Source: Thermodesulfovibrionales bacterium
GTDB taxonomy: Bacteria; Nitrospirota; Thermodesulfovibrionia; Thermodesulfovibrionales; Dissulfurispiraceae
NCBI GenBank assembly: GCA_026415695.1
Contig: JAOAGP010000095.1
Coordinates: 1 to 34,469 of the forward strand
DNA: 34,469 nt
Reading direction: 5' to 3'
The notes under the pieces are model-generated. The model worked only from the letters and a program-made list of their open reading frames with translations, was not told where the DNA came from and searched no databases. Below, one piece after another: positions 18,452 through 26,426 of this stretch. Position numbers and translations under genes: made by a program. Positions within the stretch are counted from its first letter, which is position 1, and every line of letters starts with the position of its first letter.

Positions 18452-19534
18452 ATGAATACAAAAGGAGGCGTGATGGGCAGATTTTGTTTTGTTATTCTTT
18501 TAGTTTGTATGGTTTTCTTGTTTGTGCCGTCGTATGTCAGTGCTAATGCCAAGGATGTATCTGCAAAAGGAGCAGTTGCAATTGATGTATCAAACGATAG
18601 GATTCTGTACGCCAAAAACCCACACTACAAACAACCACCTGCAAGCACAACAAAATTGGTTACCGCAATGGTAGTATTGGACAAACTTCCTCTTAATAAG
18701 GTAGTAAGGGTTAGTGATACCGCAGCACAGACACCAACAGTAAGCCCAAGAATAAGGGAAGGTGAGCATTTCACAGTAGAAGACCTTCTTTACATGCTTC
18801 TTATGAGATCTATCAACAGTGCTGCTGTAGTGCTTGCTGAAGCAGTATCTGGAAGTGAAGAGGAATTTGTGAAATTAATGAACCAAAAGGCATTAAGCAT
18901 TGATGCTGAAAACACAAGATTTGCCAATGCCTCTGGATTACCGGGTGGCGAACAATACATCACTGCATATGACCTCGCAAAGATACTAAAGGAATCCCTA
19001 AAATACCCACAGATACGAGAGATTATCAACACAAAGGCTAAGCACATTAGGTCTGAAGAAGGCAGAAAAATTTTCCTAAAAAATACCAATCAACTCCTCT
19101 GGGCAGATGAAGGAGTAATTGGTGGAAAGACAGGGTATACAAAGGCTGCTCAACACTGTTTTGTCAATGCCGGCAAAAAGGCAGATACAACAATAGTTGT
19201 TGCACTTTTGGGTGAAAATGTTAGAGACAATCTTTGGCAGGATACTGACTTCTTGTTAAAATTTGGTGAGGATGTGCTTTTAGGCAAGACCGAACCTGTA
19301 ATGTTTTTTACCAATACAAATGATAGCCCTGCGATACTTGCTGCCTACAAAAAACAAGACGCTGACAAAAAGATAAACAAGAAGACAAAAAAATCTGCAA
19401 AATCATCACAAAACAAAAATGTGAAAAAGTCCAAAAAAACAGACAAAGGTAGCAGTAAATACTTAAAACAAAAACAAGGGACAAAAAATAAAAACACTGT
19501 AAGCATAGAGAGGTCATCATTTACAAGATCTTAA
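18452..19534 (+). CDS. D-alanyl-D-alanine carboxypeptidase (PBP5/DacA family) with Lys-rich tail
   Basis: Removes the terminal D-Ala of stem peptides. A signal peptide (hydrophobic to about residue 27, VSANA near 29-33) precedes the S11 peptidase domain with Ser65-Thr-Thr-Lys68, Ser120-Ile-Asn122 and Lys226-Thr-Gly228. The usual C-terminal PBP5 beta domain and amphipathic anchor seem absent; residues about 300-360 are a Lys/Ser/Asn-rich, low-complexity, strongly basic tail. Two starts are possible: ATG 18452 (GAGG seven bases before) and ATG 18473 (AAAGGAGG four bases before). Either keeps the signal peptide. A carboxypeptidase gene between mraY and murD is an uncommon insertion in the dcw order. 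Confidence 0.93.
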   Translation: MNTKGGVMGRFCFVILLVCMVFLFVPSYVSANAKDVSAKGAVAIDVSNDRILYAKNPHYKQPPASTTKLVTAMVVLDKLPLNKVVRVSDTAAQTPTVSPRIREGEHFTVEDLLYMLLMRSINSAAVVLAEAVSGSEEEFVKLMNQKALSIDAENTRFANASGLPGGEQYITAYDLAKILKESLKYPQIREIINTKAKHIRSEEGRKIFLKNTNQLLWADEGVIGGKTGYTKAAQHCFVNAGKKADTTIVVALLGENVRDNLWQDTDFLLKFGEDVLLGKTEPVMFFTNTNDSPAILAAYKKQDADKKINKKTKKSAKSSQNKNVKKSKKTDKGSSKYLKQKQGTKNKNTVSIERSSFTRS

Positions 19535-19545
19535 AAGAGTTGCCA

Positions 19546-21009
19546 ATGAATTGGAGTTTTAGTAACAAAAAAATCGTTATCTTAGGGCTGGCAAGGAGTG
19601 GCGTTGGATGTGCAAATCTCTTAAAGCACTGCGGCGCAAGGATTACAGTTACAGACATCAAGGATGAAGTCTCACTGAAAAACTATCTTAGCGAGTTGCC
19701 AGAGGGTATAGAGGTTTATTTAGGTAGTCATCCGACCACATTATTATATGATACCGACATAGTTGTATTGAGTCCGGGTGTAGATAGAAGAATAGAATTT
19801 ATCAAGACCGCACTTAAAAAAGGTATTAGGGTTGTATCTGAGGTGGAGATTGCATATGAGGTTATGATGGAATTTAAAGAAAAGATGCCCTTTATTGATT
19901 TCTTATTCTTGGGGATTACTGGCACAAATGGAAAGTCCACAACCACAACACTTTTACATGAGATATTAAAGGCATCAGGGTTTGATTCAATTCTATCAGG
20001 CAACATTGGAACAGCCATCTCATCGGAGGTATTAAAGATAATAAAAGACAATAAGACATATGAAGAACCTGACATTTCCTTTTTTGTAACAGAACTCTCA
20101 AGTTTTCAGTTAGAGTCCATAGACAAATTTAAACCATATGGTTCAACAATATTGAACATTACACCTGACCACTTAGACAGATACGAATCAATGGATGATT
20201 ACATAGATGCAAAATGCAGGATATTCATGAATCAAACAGAATCAGACTTTTTAGTACTTAATGCTGATGATCCTTACACCCCAACGATTTTACAGAAGAT
20301 TGAATCCTACAAACAATGTAAGCCAGTGGAGGTGTTTTTCTTTAGCACAAAAAGGAAGGTTGATGGTATCTACTGTTTAGACGATGAGATACGGTTTAAC
20401 ATCCCCTACAAGAGACTTGAGAGGCTAATAATAAAGGTTGATAATGAAACGATGGATTTGAGATTAAATCCAAAGAGGTTTTTCATTAAAGGGATTCATA
20501 ATGTTGAAAATGTTATGGCAGCATCTCTGATGGCACTTTTATGTGGCTGCACAAAGGACGGACTTAAAAACACGGTTGAAGGTTTTAAAGGGTTAGAACA
20601 TAGATTAGAGTTTGTAAGAGAGATTGATGGAGTTTGTTATATCAATGACTCAAAAGGGACAAATGTTGGAGCAGTTGCAAAATCATTAGAGGGGTTTACT
20701 ACTCCTGTTATTCTCATTGCAGGTGGAAGAGGCAAGGGCAGTGACTTCTCTTATCTAAGACCATATGTTAAAGGGAGGGTAAAGTCCCTCGTTTTGATTG
20801 GTGAGTCGGCAAAAAAGATTAAAGAGGCACTATCAGATATCTGTGATACACATATCGTTGATACATTAGAATCCGCTGTGTTAAAGGCAAAAGAGATGGC
20901 AGTAAGAGGCGATACAGTTTTGCTATCTCCAGCGTGTGCAAGCTTTGACATGTTTAGGGATTTTGAAGACAGGGGTGCACAGTTTAAAGACATAGTAATG
21001 AAACTATGA
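19546..21009 (+). CDS. murD: UDP-MurNAc-L-Ala:D-glutamate ligase MurD
   Basis: Adds D-glutamate to UDP-MurNAc-L-Ala. The N-terminal Rossmann-like domain opens with KKIVILGLARSGVG (8-21), the ATPase loop GTNGKSTTT is at 126-134, and LNITPDHLDRY, the INDSKGTNVGA segment and VLLSPACASFDMF follow. The ATG at 19546 is preferred over an in-frame TTG six bases earlier because the AAAAGAG purine run fits the ATG. Length is 487 residues, slightly above E. coli. It overlaps ftsW by three bases plus one (ATGA). Confidence 0.96.
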   Translation: MNWSFSNKKIVILGLARSGVGCANLLKHCGARITVTDIKDEVSLKNYLSELPEGIEVYLGSHPTTLLYDTDIVVLSPGVDRRIEFIKTALKKGIRVVSEVEIAYEVMMEFKEKMPFIDFLFLGITGTNGKSTTTTLLHEILKASGFDSILSGNIGTAISSEVLKIIKDNKTYEEPDISFFVTELSSFQLESIDKFKPYGSTILNITPDHLDRYESMDDYIDAKCRIFMNQTESDFLVLNADDPYTPTILQKIESYKQCKPVEVFFFSTKRKVDGIYCLDDEIRFNIPYKRLERLIIKVDNETMDLRLNPKRFFIKGIHNVENVMAASLMALLCGCTKDGLKNTVEGFKGLEHRLEFVREIDGVCYINDSKGTNVGAVAKSLEGFTTPVILIAGGRGKGSDFSYLRPYVKGRVKSLVLIGESAKKIKEALSDICDTHIVDTLESAVLKAKEMAVRGDTVLLSPACASFDMFRDFEDRGAQFKDIVMKL

Positions 21010-22259
21010 GGTTATTAATAGATAAATGGTTATTGCTTATAGTTTTTGTATTGATATTGATTGGATTGGTCTCTGTTTATAGTTCTACTTCAGTTGTAAC
21101 ACCAGATGTTTTAGAAAAAGGGCAAGAAAGCGGTAAACAGGTCAGCCCATTTGGTTTTCTAAAAAAACAGTTATTCACCCTATGCGTTGGCATATTTGCA
21201 CTATTTTTAGCATATAAAATCAGGCTAAACCATCTAAAGATACTTACAATCCCTCTACTAATAATTTCTCTGATATGTCTCCTACTTGTCTTTACATCAT
21301 TAGGCGTGAGTGCCGGGGGTGCAAGGAGATGGATAAGGGCATGGCCTACTGTGTTTCAACCATCAGAGTTAGTAAAATTGTCAATAGTAATCTTCATGGC
21401 ATGGTTTTTAAGCAGTAAGTATTTTAATCGCGACAGTATAAGGTCATTTTTTATACCCATAGGAATACTGGTTGTATTTCAGTTGTTACTCATCAAACAA
21501 AGGGACTTTGGGGCTGTGATGAGCCTTGGTGTGCTTACAGTAACCCTTTTATTTATTGGAGGTGTAAGGCTAAAATACATATGTCTTTTAGGGCTTGTCT
21601 CTCTGCCTTTCATAGTAAAATTAGCCCTTGAGCCTTACCGTCTAAAGCGGATTACCTCATTCATAGACCCGTGGAAAGACCCATTAGGCAGTGGGTTCCA
21701 GCTTGTTCAGTCTTTCATTGCACTTGGTAGTGGTGGAATAACAGGTGTTGGATTAGGAGAAGGCAAACAAAAACTGTCATATCTTCCTGAGATACATACT
21801 GATTTCATATTTGCACTCATTGGCGAGGAATTGGGTTTTGTAGGCACAGTGGTAGTTATTTTACTGTTTATCCTATTTTTAATGAGGGGCATGTGGATTG
21901 CAAAAAATTCACACGACAGTTTCTCGACCTACTTAGCATATGGCATAACCTTTATGATTTCTTATCAGGCATTGATAAATTTTTTAGTAGTTACGGGGAT
22001 GATACCCACAAAAGGACTACCCTTACCGTTTATAAGTTATGGTGGCTCTTCTTTGTTTGTAAATATGACTGCTGTGGGAATACTGCTTAATGTTGCAAAG
22101 GTTAATAAACAACAAAGACTACTTCAAACTCAGTCCCAACCGTTAACAAATAAAGAACATTTTCAATTATATATACCTCTTACAAACAACGATGTAAAGG
22201 ACGGTGTATTTATCAAGCCGTTTTATTGTTTTAATAGAAAGACCAATACTATCGTTTGA
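21006..22259 (+). CDS. ftsW: Septal peptidoglycan polymerase FtsW (SEDS family)
   Basis: Glycosyltransferase that polymerises lipid II at the septum together with FtsI. About ten transmembrane helices are visible. Signatures include VYSSTS (24-29), RRWI and QPSEL (107-122), GSGFQLVQS with GITGVGLGEGKQKLSYLPE (228-262), Asp266 in HTDFIFALIGEELG, and PTKGLPLPFISYGGSS (334-349). At 417 residues it carries a cytoplasmic C-terminal tail of about 50 residues. It overlaps murD by four bases; its stop stands two bases before the murG ATG. Confidence 0.95.
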   Translation: MRLLIDKWLLLIVFVLILIGLVSVYSSTSVVTPDVLEKGQESGKQVSPFGFLKKQLFTLCVGIFALFLAYKIRLNHLKILTIPLLIISLICLLLVFTSLGVSAGGARRWIRAWPTVFQPSELVKLSIVIFMAWFLSSKYFNRDSIRSFFIPIGILVVFQLLLIKQRDFGAVMSLGVLTVTLLFIGGVRLKYICLLGLVSLPFIVKLALEPYRLKRITSFIDPWKDPLGSGFQLVQSFIALGSGGITGVGLGEGKQKLSYLPEIHTDFIFALIGEELGFVGTVVVILLFILFLMRGMWIAKNSHDSFSTYLAYGITFMISYQALINFLVVTGMIPTKGLPLPFISYGGSSLFVNMTAVGILLNVAKVNKQQRLLQTQSQPLTNKEHFQLYIPLTNNDVKDGVFIKPFYCFNRKTNTIV

Positions 22260-22261
22260 AC

Positions 22262-23371
22262 ATGCGAGTGATCATAGCAGGAGGTGGCACAGGCGGACAC
22301 CTCTATCCAGCCATAGCAGTAGCAGAGGAGATAATCAAAGGGGATGTATCACAAAAGACAAAGAAATCTGATATCCTCTTTGTCGGCACAGAGCAGGGCA
22401 TTGAAAAAAGGGTGGTGCCACTTGAAGGCTACAGGATAGAGTTCTTGAGGGTAGAGGGATTCGTTGGAAGGTCTTTTAGGAAAAAACTTAAATCACTCTT
22501 TCTTTTTGTTCTGTCTTTTAAGACCGCTTTTCAGATTATAGATAGATTTAGACCAAAGGTTGTAATAGGTGCAGGTGGCTATGCATCTTTGAGCATAGCA
22601 CTTATGGCTAAGGTGCTTGACATTCCTGTTGTGGTTCTTGAACAAAACTCAATACCGGGGCTTGCAAATAGGATTATCGGTAGGTTTGCAGATGCAATAT
22701 GTGTAACATATGAGGAGAGCGTTTCAAAGTTTCCTAAAGCAAAAATCTATCACACAGGCAATCCTGTGCGAGACAGCATCTTTAAGGGTGATGTCCAAAG
22801 GGCAAGGGAGACATTTCATGTTGATCCATTAAAGAAGACTGTCTTTGTCTTTGGTGGAAGTTTAGGTGCACATGCCATAAATCGTGCAATCATAGATGCC
22901 CTACCATACATGCTTGACTTGAGACTTTACATCCAGTTCATACATCAAACAGGGCAGAATGATTTTGAAGATGTCAAAACTGCCTATCAAAAGGCAGGTT
23001 TTAAGTCAGCGGTTCATCAATACATCTATCAGATGGCAGATGTGTATGCAATATCAGACTTAATAATCTGCAGGGCAGGTGCCACAACCCTTTCAGAGAT
23101 AACAGCATTAGGGAAATGCGCTGTACTAATACCATTTCCCTATGCGGCTGCGAACCATCAGGTAAAGAATGCCCAAAGGCTTGAGTCAATGAATGCCTGC
23201 AAGGTGATATTAGAAAACCACCTCACCCCAGAGTCATTAGCACGATTGATTAGACAACTCATACAGGATGATGATATGCGCAAAGAGATTGCACGAAACG
23301 CATCTGTGCTTGGTAAACCAGATGCAGCTAAAAAGGTATCTGACATCGTGTTTAGTCTTGCAAGGAGGTAG
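22262..23371 (+). CDS. murG: Lipid II synthase MurG (GlcNAc transferase)
   Basis: Adds GlcNAc from UDP-GlcNAc to lipid I on the inner face of the membrane. The GT28 features are GGGTGGH (7-13), GGYAS with LEQNSIPGLANR, the second glycine loop GGSLGAHAIN, and CRAGATTLSEI near the donor site. The ATG at 22262 is preferred to a TTG overlapping the ftsW stop; it lacks a Shine-Dalgarno, so coupling to ftsW is likely. Length is 369 residues. The last codons (AGG AGG) also form the ribosome binding site of the next gene. In most dcw clusters murC would follow here; it does not. Confidence 0.96.
   Translation: MRVIIAGGGTGGHLYPAIAVAEEIIKGDVSQKTKKSDILFVGTEQGIEKRVVPLEGYRIEFLRVEGFVGRSFRKKLKSLFLFVLSFKTAFQIIDRFRPKVVIGAGGYASLSIALMAKVLDIPVVVLEQNSIPGLANRIIGRFADAICVTYEESVSKFPKAKIYHTGNPVRDSIFKGDVQRARETFHVDPLKKTVFVFGGSLGAHAINRAIIDALPYMLDLRLYIQFIHQTGQNDFEDVKTAYQKAGFKSAVHQYIYQMADVYAISDLIICRAGATTLSEITALGKCAVLIPFPYAAANHQVKNAQRLESMNACKVILENHLTPESLARLIRQLIQDDDMRKEIARNASVLGKPDAAKKVSDIVFSLARR
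23362..23368 (+). promoter_or_regulatory. Ribosome binding site for an apparent AUA start
   Basis: AAGGAGG ends six bases before the ATA at 23375. No ATG, GTG or TTG in this frame lies between the murG stop (23369-23371) and 23456. The site lies inside the end of murG, typical of translational coupling. Confidence 0.7.
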
Positions 23372-23374
23372 GGT

Positions 23375-24559
23375 ATAAAGAGGCATTCTACAATAACGGG
23401 TATAGATATACTATCAAAACAACCTCCAAAGTATCTATTTGATGCAAGAATAGGATTGCTCGTTCATCCTGCATCAATAAACCGTTTCATCAATCACACC
23501 TTTGATGTTATTAAAGGGATAAAGGGTATCAACATCACTGCCCTGTTTGGTCCACAACATGGCATAAGGGGTGAGACACAAGACAACATGATAGAGTGGG
23601 AGGGATTTATAGATTCCAAAACAGGAATCCCAATATTCAGCCTTTATGGAAAACATAGAGAACCCACCAATCAGATGCTTGATCTAATAGACATCTTGAT
23701 TGTTGACCTTCAGGATGTTGGCTCTCGGTATTACACATTTATATGGACATTGGCACTCGTGATGAAAAGATGTGAGGAGATGTCAAAGACTGTAGTTGTG
23801 CTTGATAGACCAAACCCTATAAATGGTGTGGATATTGAGGGAAATGTTTTAAATCTTGAGTTTGCATCGTTTGTAGGATTAAAGCCCCTGCCAGTAAGAC
23901 ATGGGATGACTATCGGAGAGATTGCCCTTTATCTAAAAGACAGATACTATAAAACCCTTGACCTGCATGTCATAGCAATGAAACGGTGGAAGAGAAGACT
24001 TTTCTTTGACCAAACCTCACTTCCATGGGTGATGCCCTCACCAAACATGCCTACGATTGACACCGCTATTGTATATCCAGGTCAGTGTCTGCTTGAGGGT
24101 ACGATATTAAGCGAAGGGAGAGGGACTACACGACCGTTTGAGATATTTGGTGCCCCTTTTATAGACCCAGACAAATTGGTAAAGAGGCTTAAGGATTATA
24201 ATCCAAGAGGTGTAGTCTTTAGACCTATGTATTTTATCCCAACATTCCAAAAACATGCTGGCGTTTTATGTGGTGGGGCGCAGATACATGTGGTTGATAG
24301 GATGGCTTTTACACCATTTAAGACGACTGTTTGCATCCTAAAGGCAGTCTCAGACCTATATCCAAAAGTAAAACTGTGGCGTGACCCACCTTATGAATAC
24401 GAATTTGTAAAACCTCCTATAGATATCATCGCTGGAACTGACAAATTGAGATTTGATATTGAACAAGGCAAACCTCTTGATGAGATGCAGTGCTGGTGGA
24501 TGTGTGAGTGCATGGAATTTGACAAATCGGTTAGAAAGAAATACCTCCTCTATGATTAA
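23375..24559 (+). CDS. namZ: NamZ-like exo-beta-N-acetylmuramidase (DUF1343, GH171)
   Basis: DUF1343 proteins include Bacillus NamZ, which releases MurNAc from the non-reducing end of peptidoglycan fragments. The family pattern is clear: TGIDIL, RIGLLVHPASINR, FGPQHGIRG (Gln61), GIPIFSLYG, VDLQDVGSRYYTF, DRPNPINGVDIEG, PVRHGMTIGE, MPSPNMPTIDTAIVYPG and SEGRGTTRPFE. Bacillus-type members, as I recall, have PEHG where this has PQHG. No signal peptide is visible, so it appears cytoplasmic. A canonical start exists only at TTG 23456, which would cut 27 homologous-looking residues. The ATA at 23375, six bases after AAGGAGG, is the best start and gives 394 residues. It overlaps the following gene by eight bases. 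Confidence 0.82.
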   Translation: MKRHSTITGIDILSKQPPKYLFDARIGLLVHPASINRFINHTFDVIKGIKGINITALFGPQHGIRGETQDNMIEWEGFIDSKTGIPIFSLYGKHREPTNQMLDLIDILIVDLQDVGSRYYTFIWTLALVMKRCEEMSKTVVVLDRPNPINGVDIEGNVLNLEFASFVGLKPLPVRHGMTIGEIALYLKDRYYKTLDLHVIAMKRWKRRLFFDQTSLPWVMPSPNMPTIDTAIVYPGQCLLEGTILSEGRGTTRPFEIFGAPFIDPDKLVKRLKDYNPRGVVFRPMYFIPTFQKHAGVLCGGAQIHVVDRMAFTPFKTTVCILKAVSDLYPKVKLWRDPPYEYEFVKPPIDIIAGTDKLRFDIEQGKPLDEMQCWWMCECMEFDKSVRKKYLLYD

Positions 24560-26375
24560 TGGTTTTATACTTGCAGCTGGATTTGGCAACAGATTAAGAC
24601 CAATCACTGACTTTATTCCAAAACCACTTTTACCGATACTCGGAAAACCAATTATAGACTATGTAATAAATAGCCTTATCTCTGCACAGATTAAAGACAT
24701 TGGATTAAATCTACACTACAGGCAAGATGTATTTGACAACTGGCTTACAAACCATAAACACAAAAGCCTTCTTCATGTCTTTTTTGAGAAGGAGATATTA
24801 GGCACAGGTGGTGCATTAAAGAATGCCGAGCCTTTTTTATCTTCAAGGGGGCTATTCGTTACACACAATGCCGATGTATTCTGTAATTTTGACATCTTAA
24901 AACTAATCAACGCACACGATGATAAACGATACATAGCCACACTTGCAGTGGTTGACCATCCACAGATAAACACCCTAACAATTGATGAAAACGGGTTTTT
25001 GTCTATTGATCCAGCCAAAGGGTGTAAAAAAAAGACCTTTACTGGTATTGCAGTGTATTCAAACATGATACTTGATTTTATACCAAAAGGCTTTTCGTCA
25101 ATTACTGATGCTTGGTCAAAGGCTATGCAGTCAGGTTTTGTGATAAACACATTTGATATATCTGATTGTTACTGGTCTGATATCGGAAGTATTGATAACT
25201 ATGCAAAGACGATCTTTGATGTCCTTCAAAGAGAAGGCAAGAGGGTTTATGTCTCTTGTGATTTTAAGGAATGTCATTATGTTGATTACGAGGGCTTTTT
25301 GGTAATTGAAAGGGGATGTAGCCTTGAGCACCCATCAAGGTTTAAAGATTGCATCATATTGCCTAAAACAAGGATTGATAAAGTAATGGATGTGTCATCC
25401 TGTATAGTAGGGAATGATTTTGTCGTTAACCTCCAAGAGGATATCCTTTACCGTCCTTTAGGCACTGGTGGGTCAAACAGGTCATTCTTTAGGGACAGAG
25501 CACAAAATGTGGTTAGCATGTTTTGTCCTAAAGGAGATAGTGATTTTGATTGGCATATTCGCCTTGCTCAATACTTTTACAAAAACAACATATCTATCCC
25601 AAGATTGATTAGTTATATCCAAGATGAATACATTGCTGTCTTTGAGGATGTAGGGGATTTAAGCCTTTATGATTGGTTATGTTGTCAAAGGGATGATGAC
25701 GAAGTAATCCAGATGTATAGTCGGGTCATTGATGAGATTATAAAGTTACATACCCTTTGTGAAGATGATGATTTAAGGACTTTGGGATTAAGGCAATTTG
25801 ACTATCAGTATTTTAGATGGGAAACAGATTATTTCATTGAGAATTTTGTAAGAGGGCTTCTCAAGTTTGATGTTGACAAGTCAGTTTATCACGATTTAGA
25901 TTTGATTGCAAAAAGGGCATCATCCTTTCAAAAGACTATTATCCACAGGGATCTGCAGTCTCAAAACATAATGATAAAATCTGATAAGTCCATTGTCTTT
26001 ATTGATTATCAATCGGCAAGGATGGGACCTCCTGCATACGACATTGCCTCCTTGTGTTTTGACCCTTATGTAAAACTTCCCGATATCTTAAGAAATGAGA
26101 TTTGCGATATCTATATCTCAAAAAGGGCGAGTTTAGGGGACTTTGATGAGACATCTTTTAGACAGTCCATTCAGATATGCAAGGTCCAGAGGCTCATGCA
26201 GGCATTGGGAGCATATGCCTTTTTATCAATAAAAAGAGGGAAAAAACACTTTATTCAACACATACCATCAGGGATTTACCTACTTAAAATTGCCTTTTCT
26301 GAACTCAAAGATGAATGCCCATCAGTTTTTAGTTTGATACAAAAAATGACTGACTCGCAATTTTCTTTGAGATAG
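24552..26375 (+). CDS. murU-amgK: Fused MurU-like uridylyltransferase and AmgK-like sugar kinase
   Basis: Two-domain protein of 607 residues. Residues 1-228 are a sugar-nucleotidyltransferase: LAAGFGNRLRP (7-16), PKPLLPILGKP (23-33), GTGGALKNAEPFL (84-96), NADVF (106-110), TFTGIAVYS (162-170), YWSDIGSIDNY (207-217). A beta-rich linker (about 230-295) leads to an aminoglycoside-phosphotransferase-fold kinase with GTGGSNRSFFR (304-314), HRDLQSQN (465-472, catalytic Asp467), IDYQSARMGPPAYD (484-497, metal-binding Asp485). In Pseudomonas, separate AmgK and MurU phosphorylate MurNAc at C1 and make UDP-MurNAc. The NamZ-like neighbour and murG context favour that role. A choline kinase/cytidylyltransferase (LicA/LicC) type pairing is the main alternative. 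ATG 24552 is the likely start; no good Shine-Dalgarno. Confidence 0.8.
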   Translation: MINGFILAAGFGNRLRPITDFIPKPLLPILGKPIIDYVINSLISAQIKDIGLNLHYRQDVFDNWLTNHKHKSLLHVFFEKEILGTGGALKNAEPFLSSRGLFVTHNADVFCNFDILKLINAHDDKRYIATLAVVDHPQINTLTIDENGFLSIDPAKGCKKKTFTGIAVYSNMILDFIPKGFSSITDAWSKAMQSGFVINTFDISDCYWSDIGSIDNYAKTIFDVLQREGKRVYVSCDFKECHYVDYEGFLVIERGCSLEHPSRFKDCIILPKTRIDKVMDVSSCIVGNDFVVNLQEDILYRPLGTGGSNRSFFRDRAQNVVSMFCPKGDSDFDWHIRLAQYFYKNNISIPRLISYIQDEYIAVFEDVGDLSLYDWLCCQRDDDEVIQMYSRVIDEIIKLHTLCEDDDLRTLGLRQFDYQYFRWETDYFIENFVRGLLKFDVDKSVYHDLDLIAKRASSFQKTIIHRDLQSQNIMIKSDKSIVFIDYQSARMGPPAYDIASLCFDPYVKLPDILRNEICDIYISKRASLGDFDETSFRQSIQICKVQRLMQALGAYAFLSIKRGKKHFIQHIPSGIYLLKIAFSELKDECPSVFSLIQKMTDSQFSLR

Positions 26376-26426
26376 GATAGGAAAAATTAGCCTTCTTCAG
26401 ATATTCTTTTCACTAATTCTTAATAT

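Noticed and set aside
24453-24551. Upstream extension of the MurU-AmgK protein
   Set aside because: It overlaps the conserved end of namZ out of frame, and the nucleotidyltransferase fold begins right at the ATG 24552.
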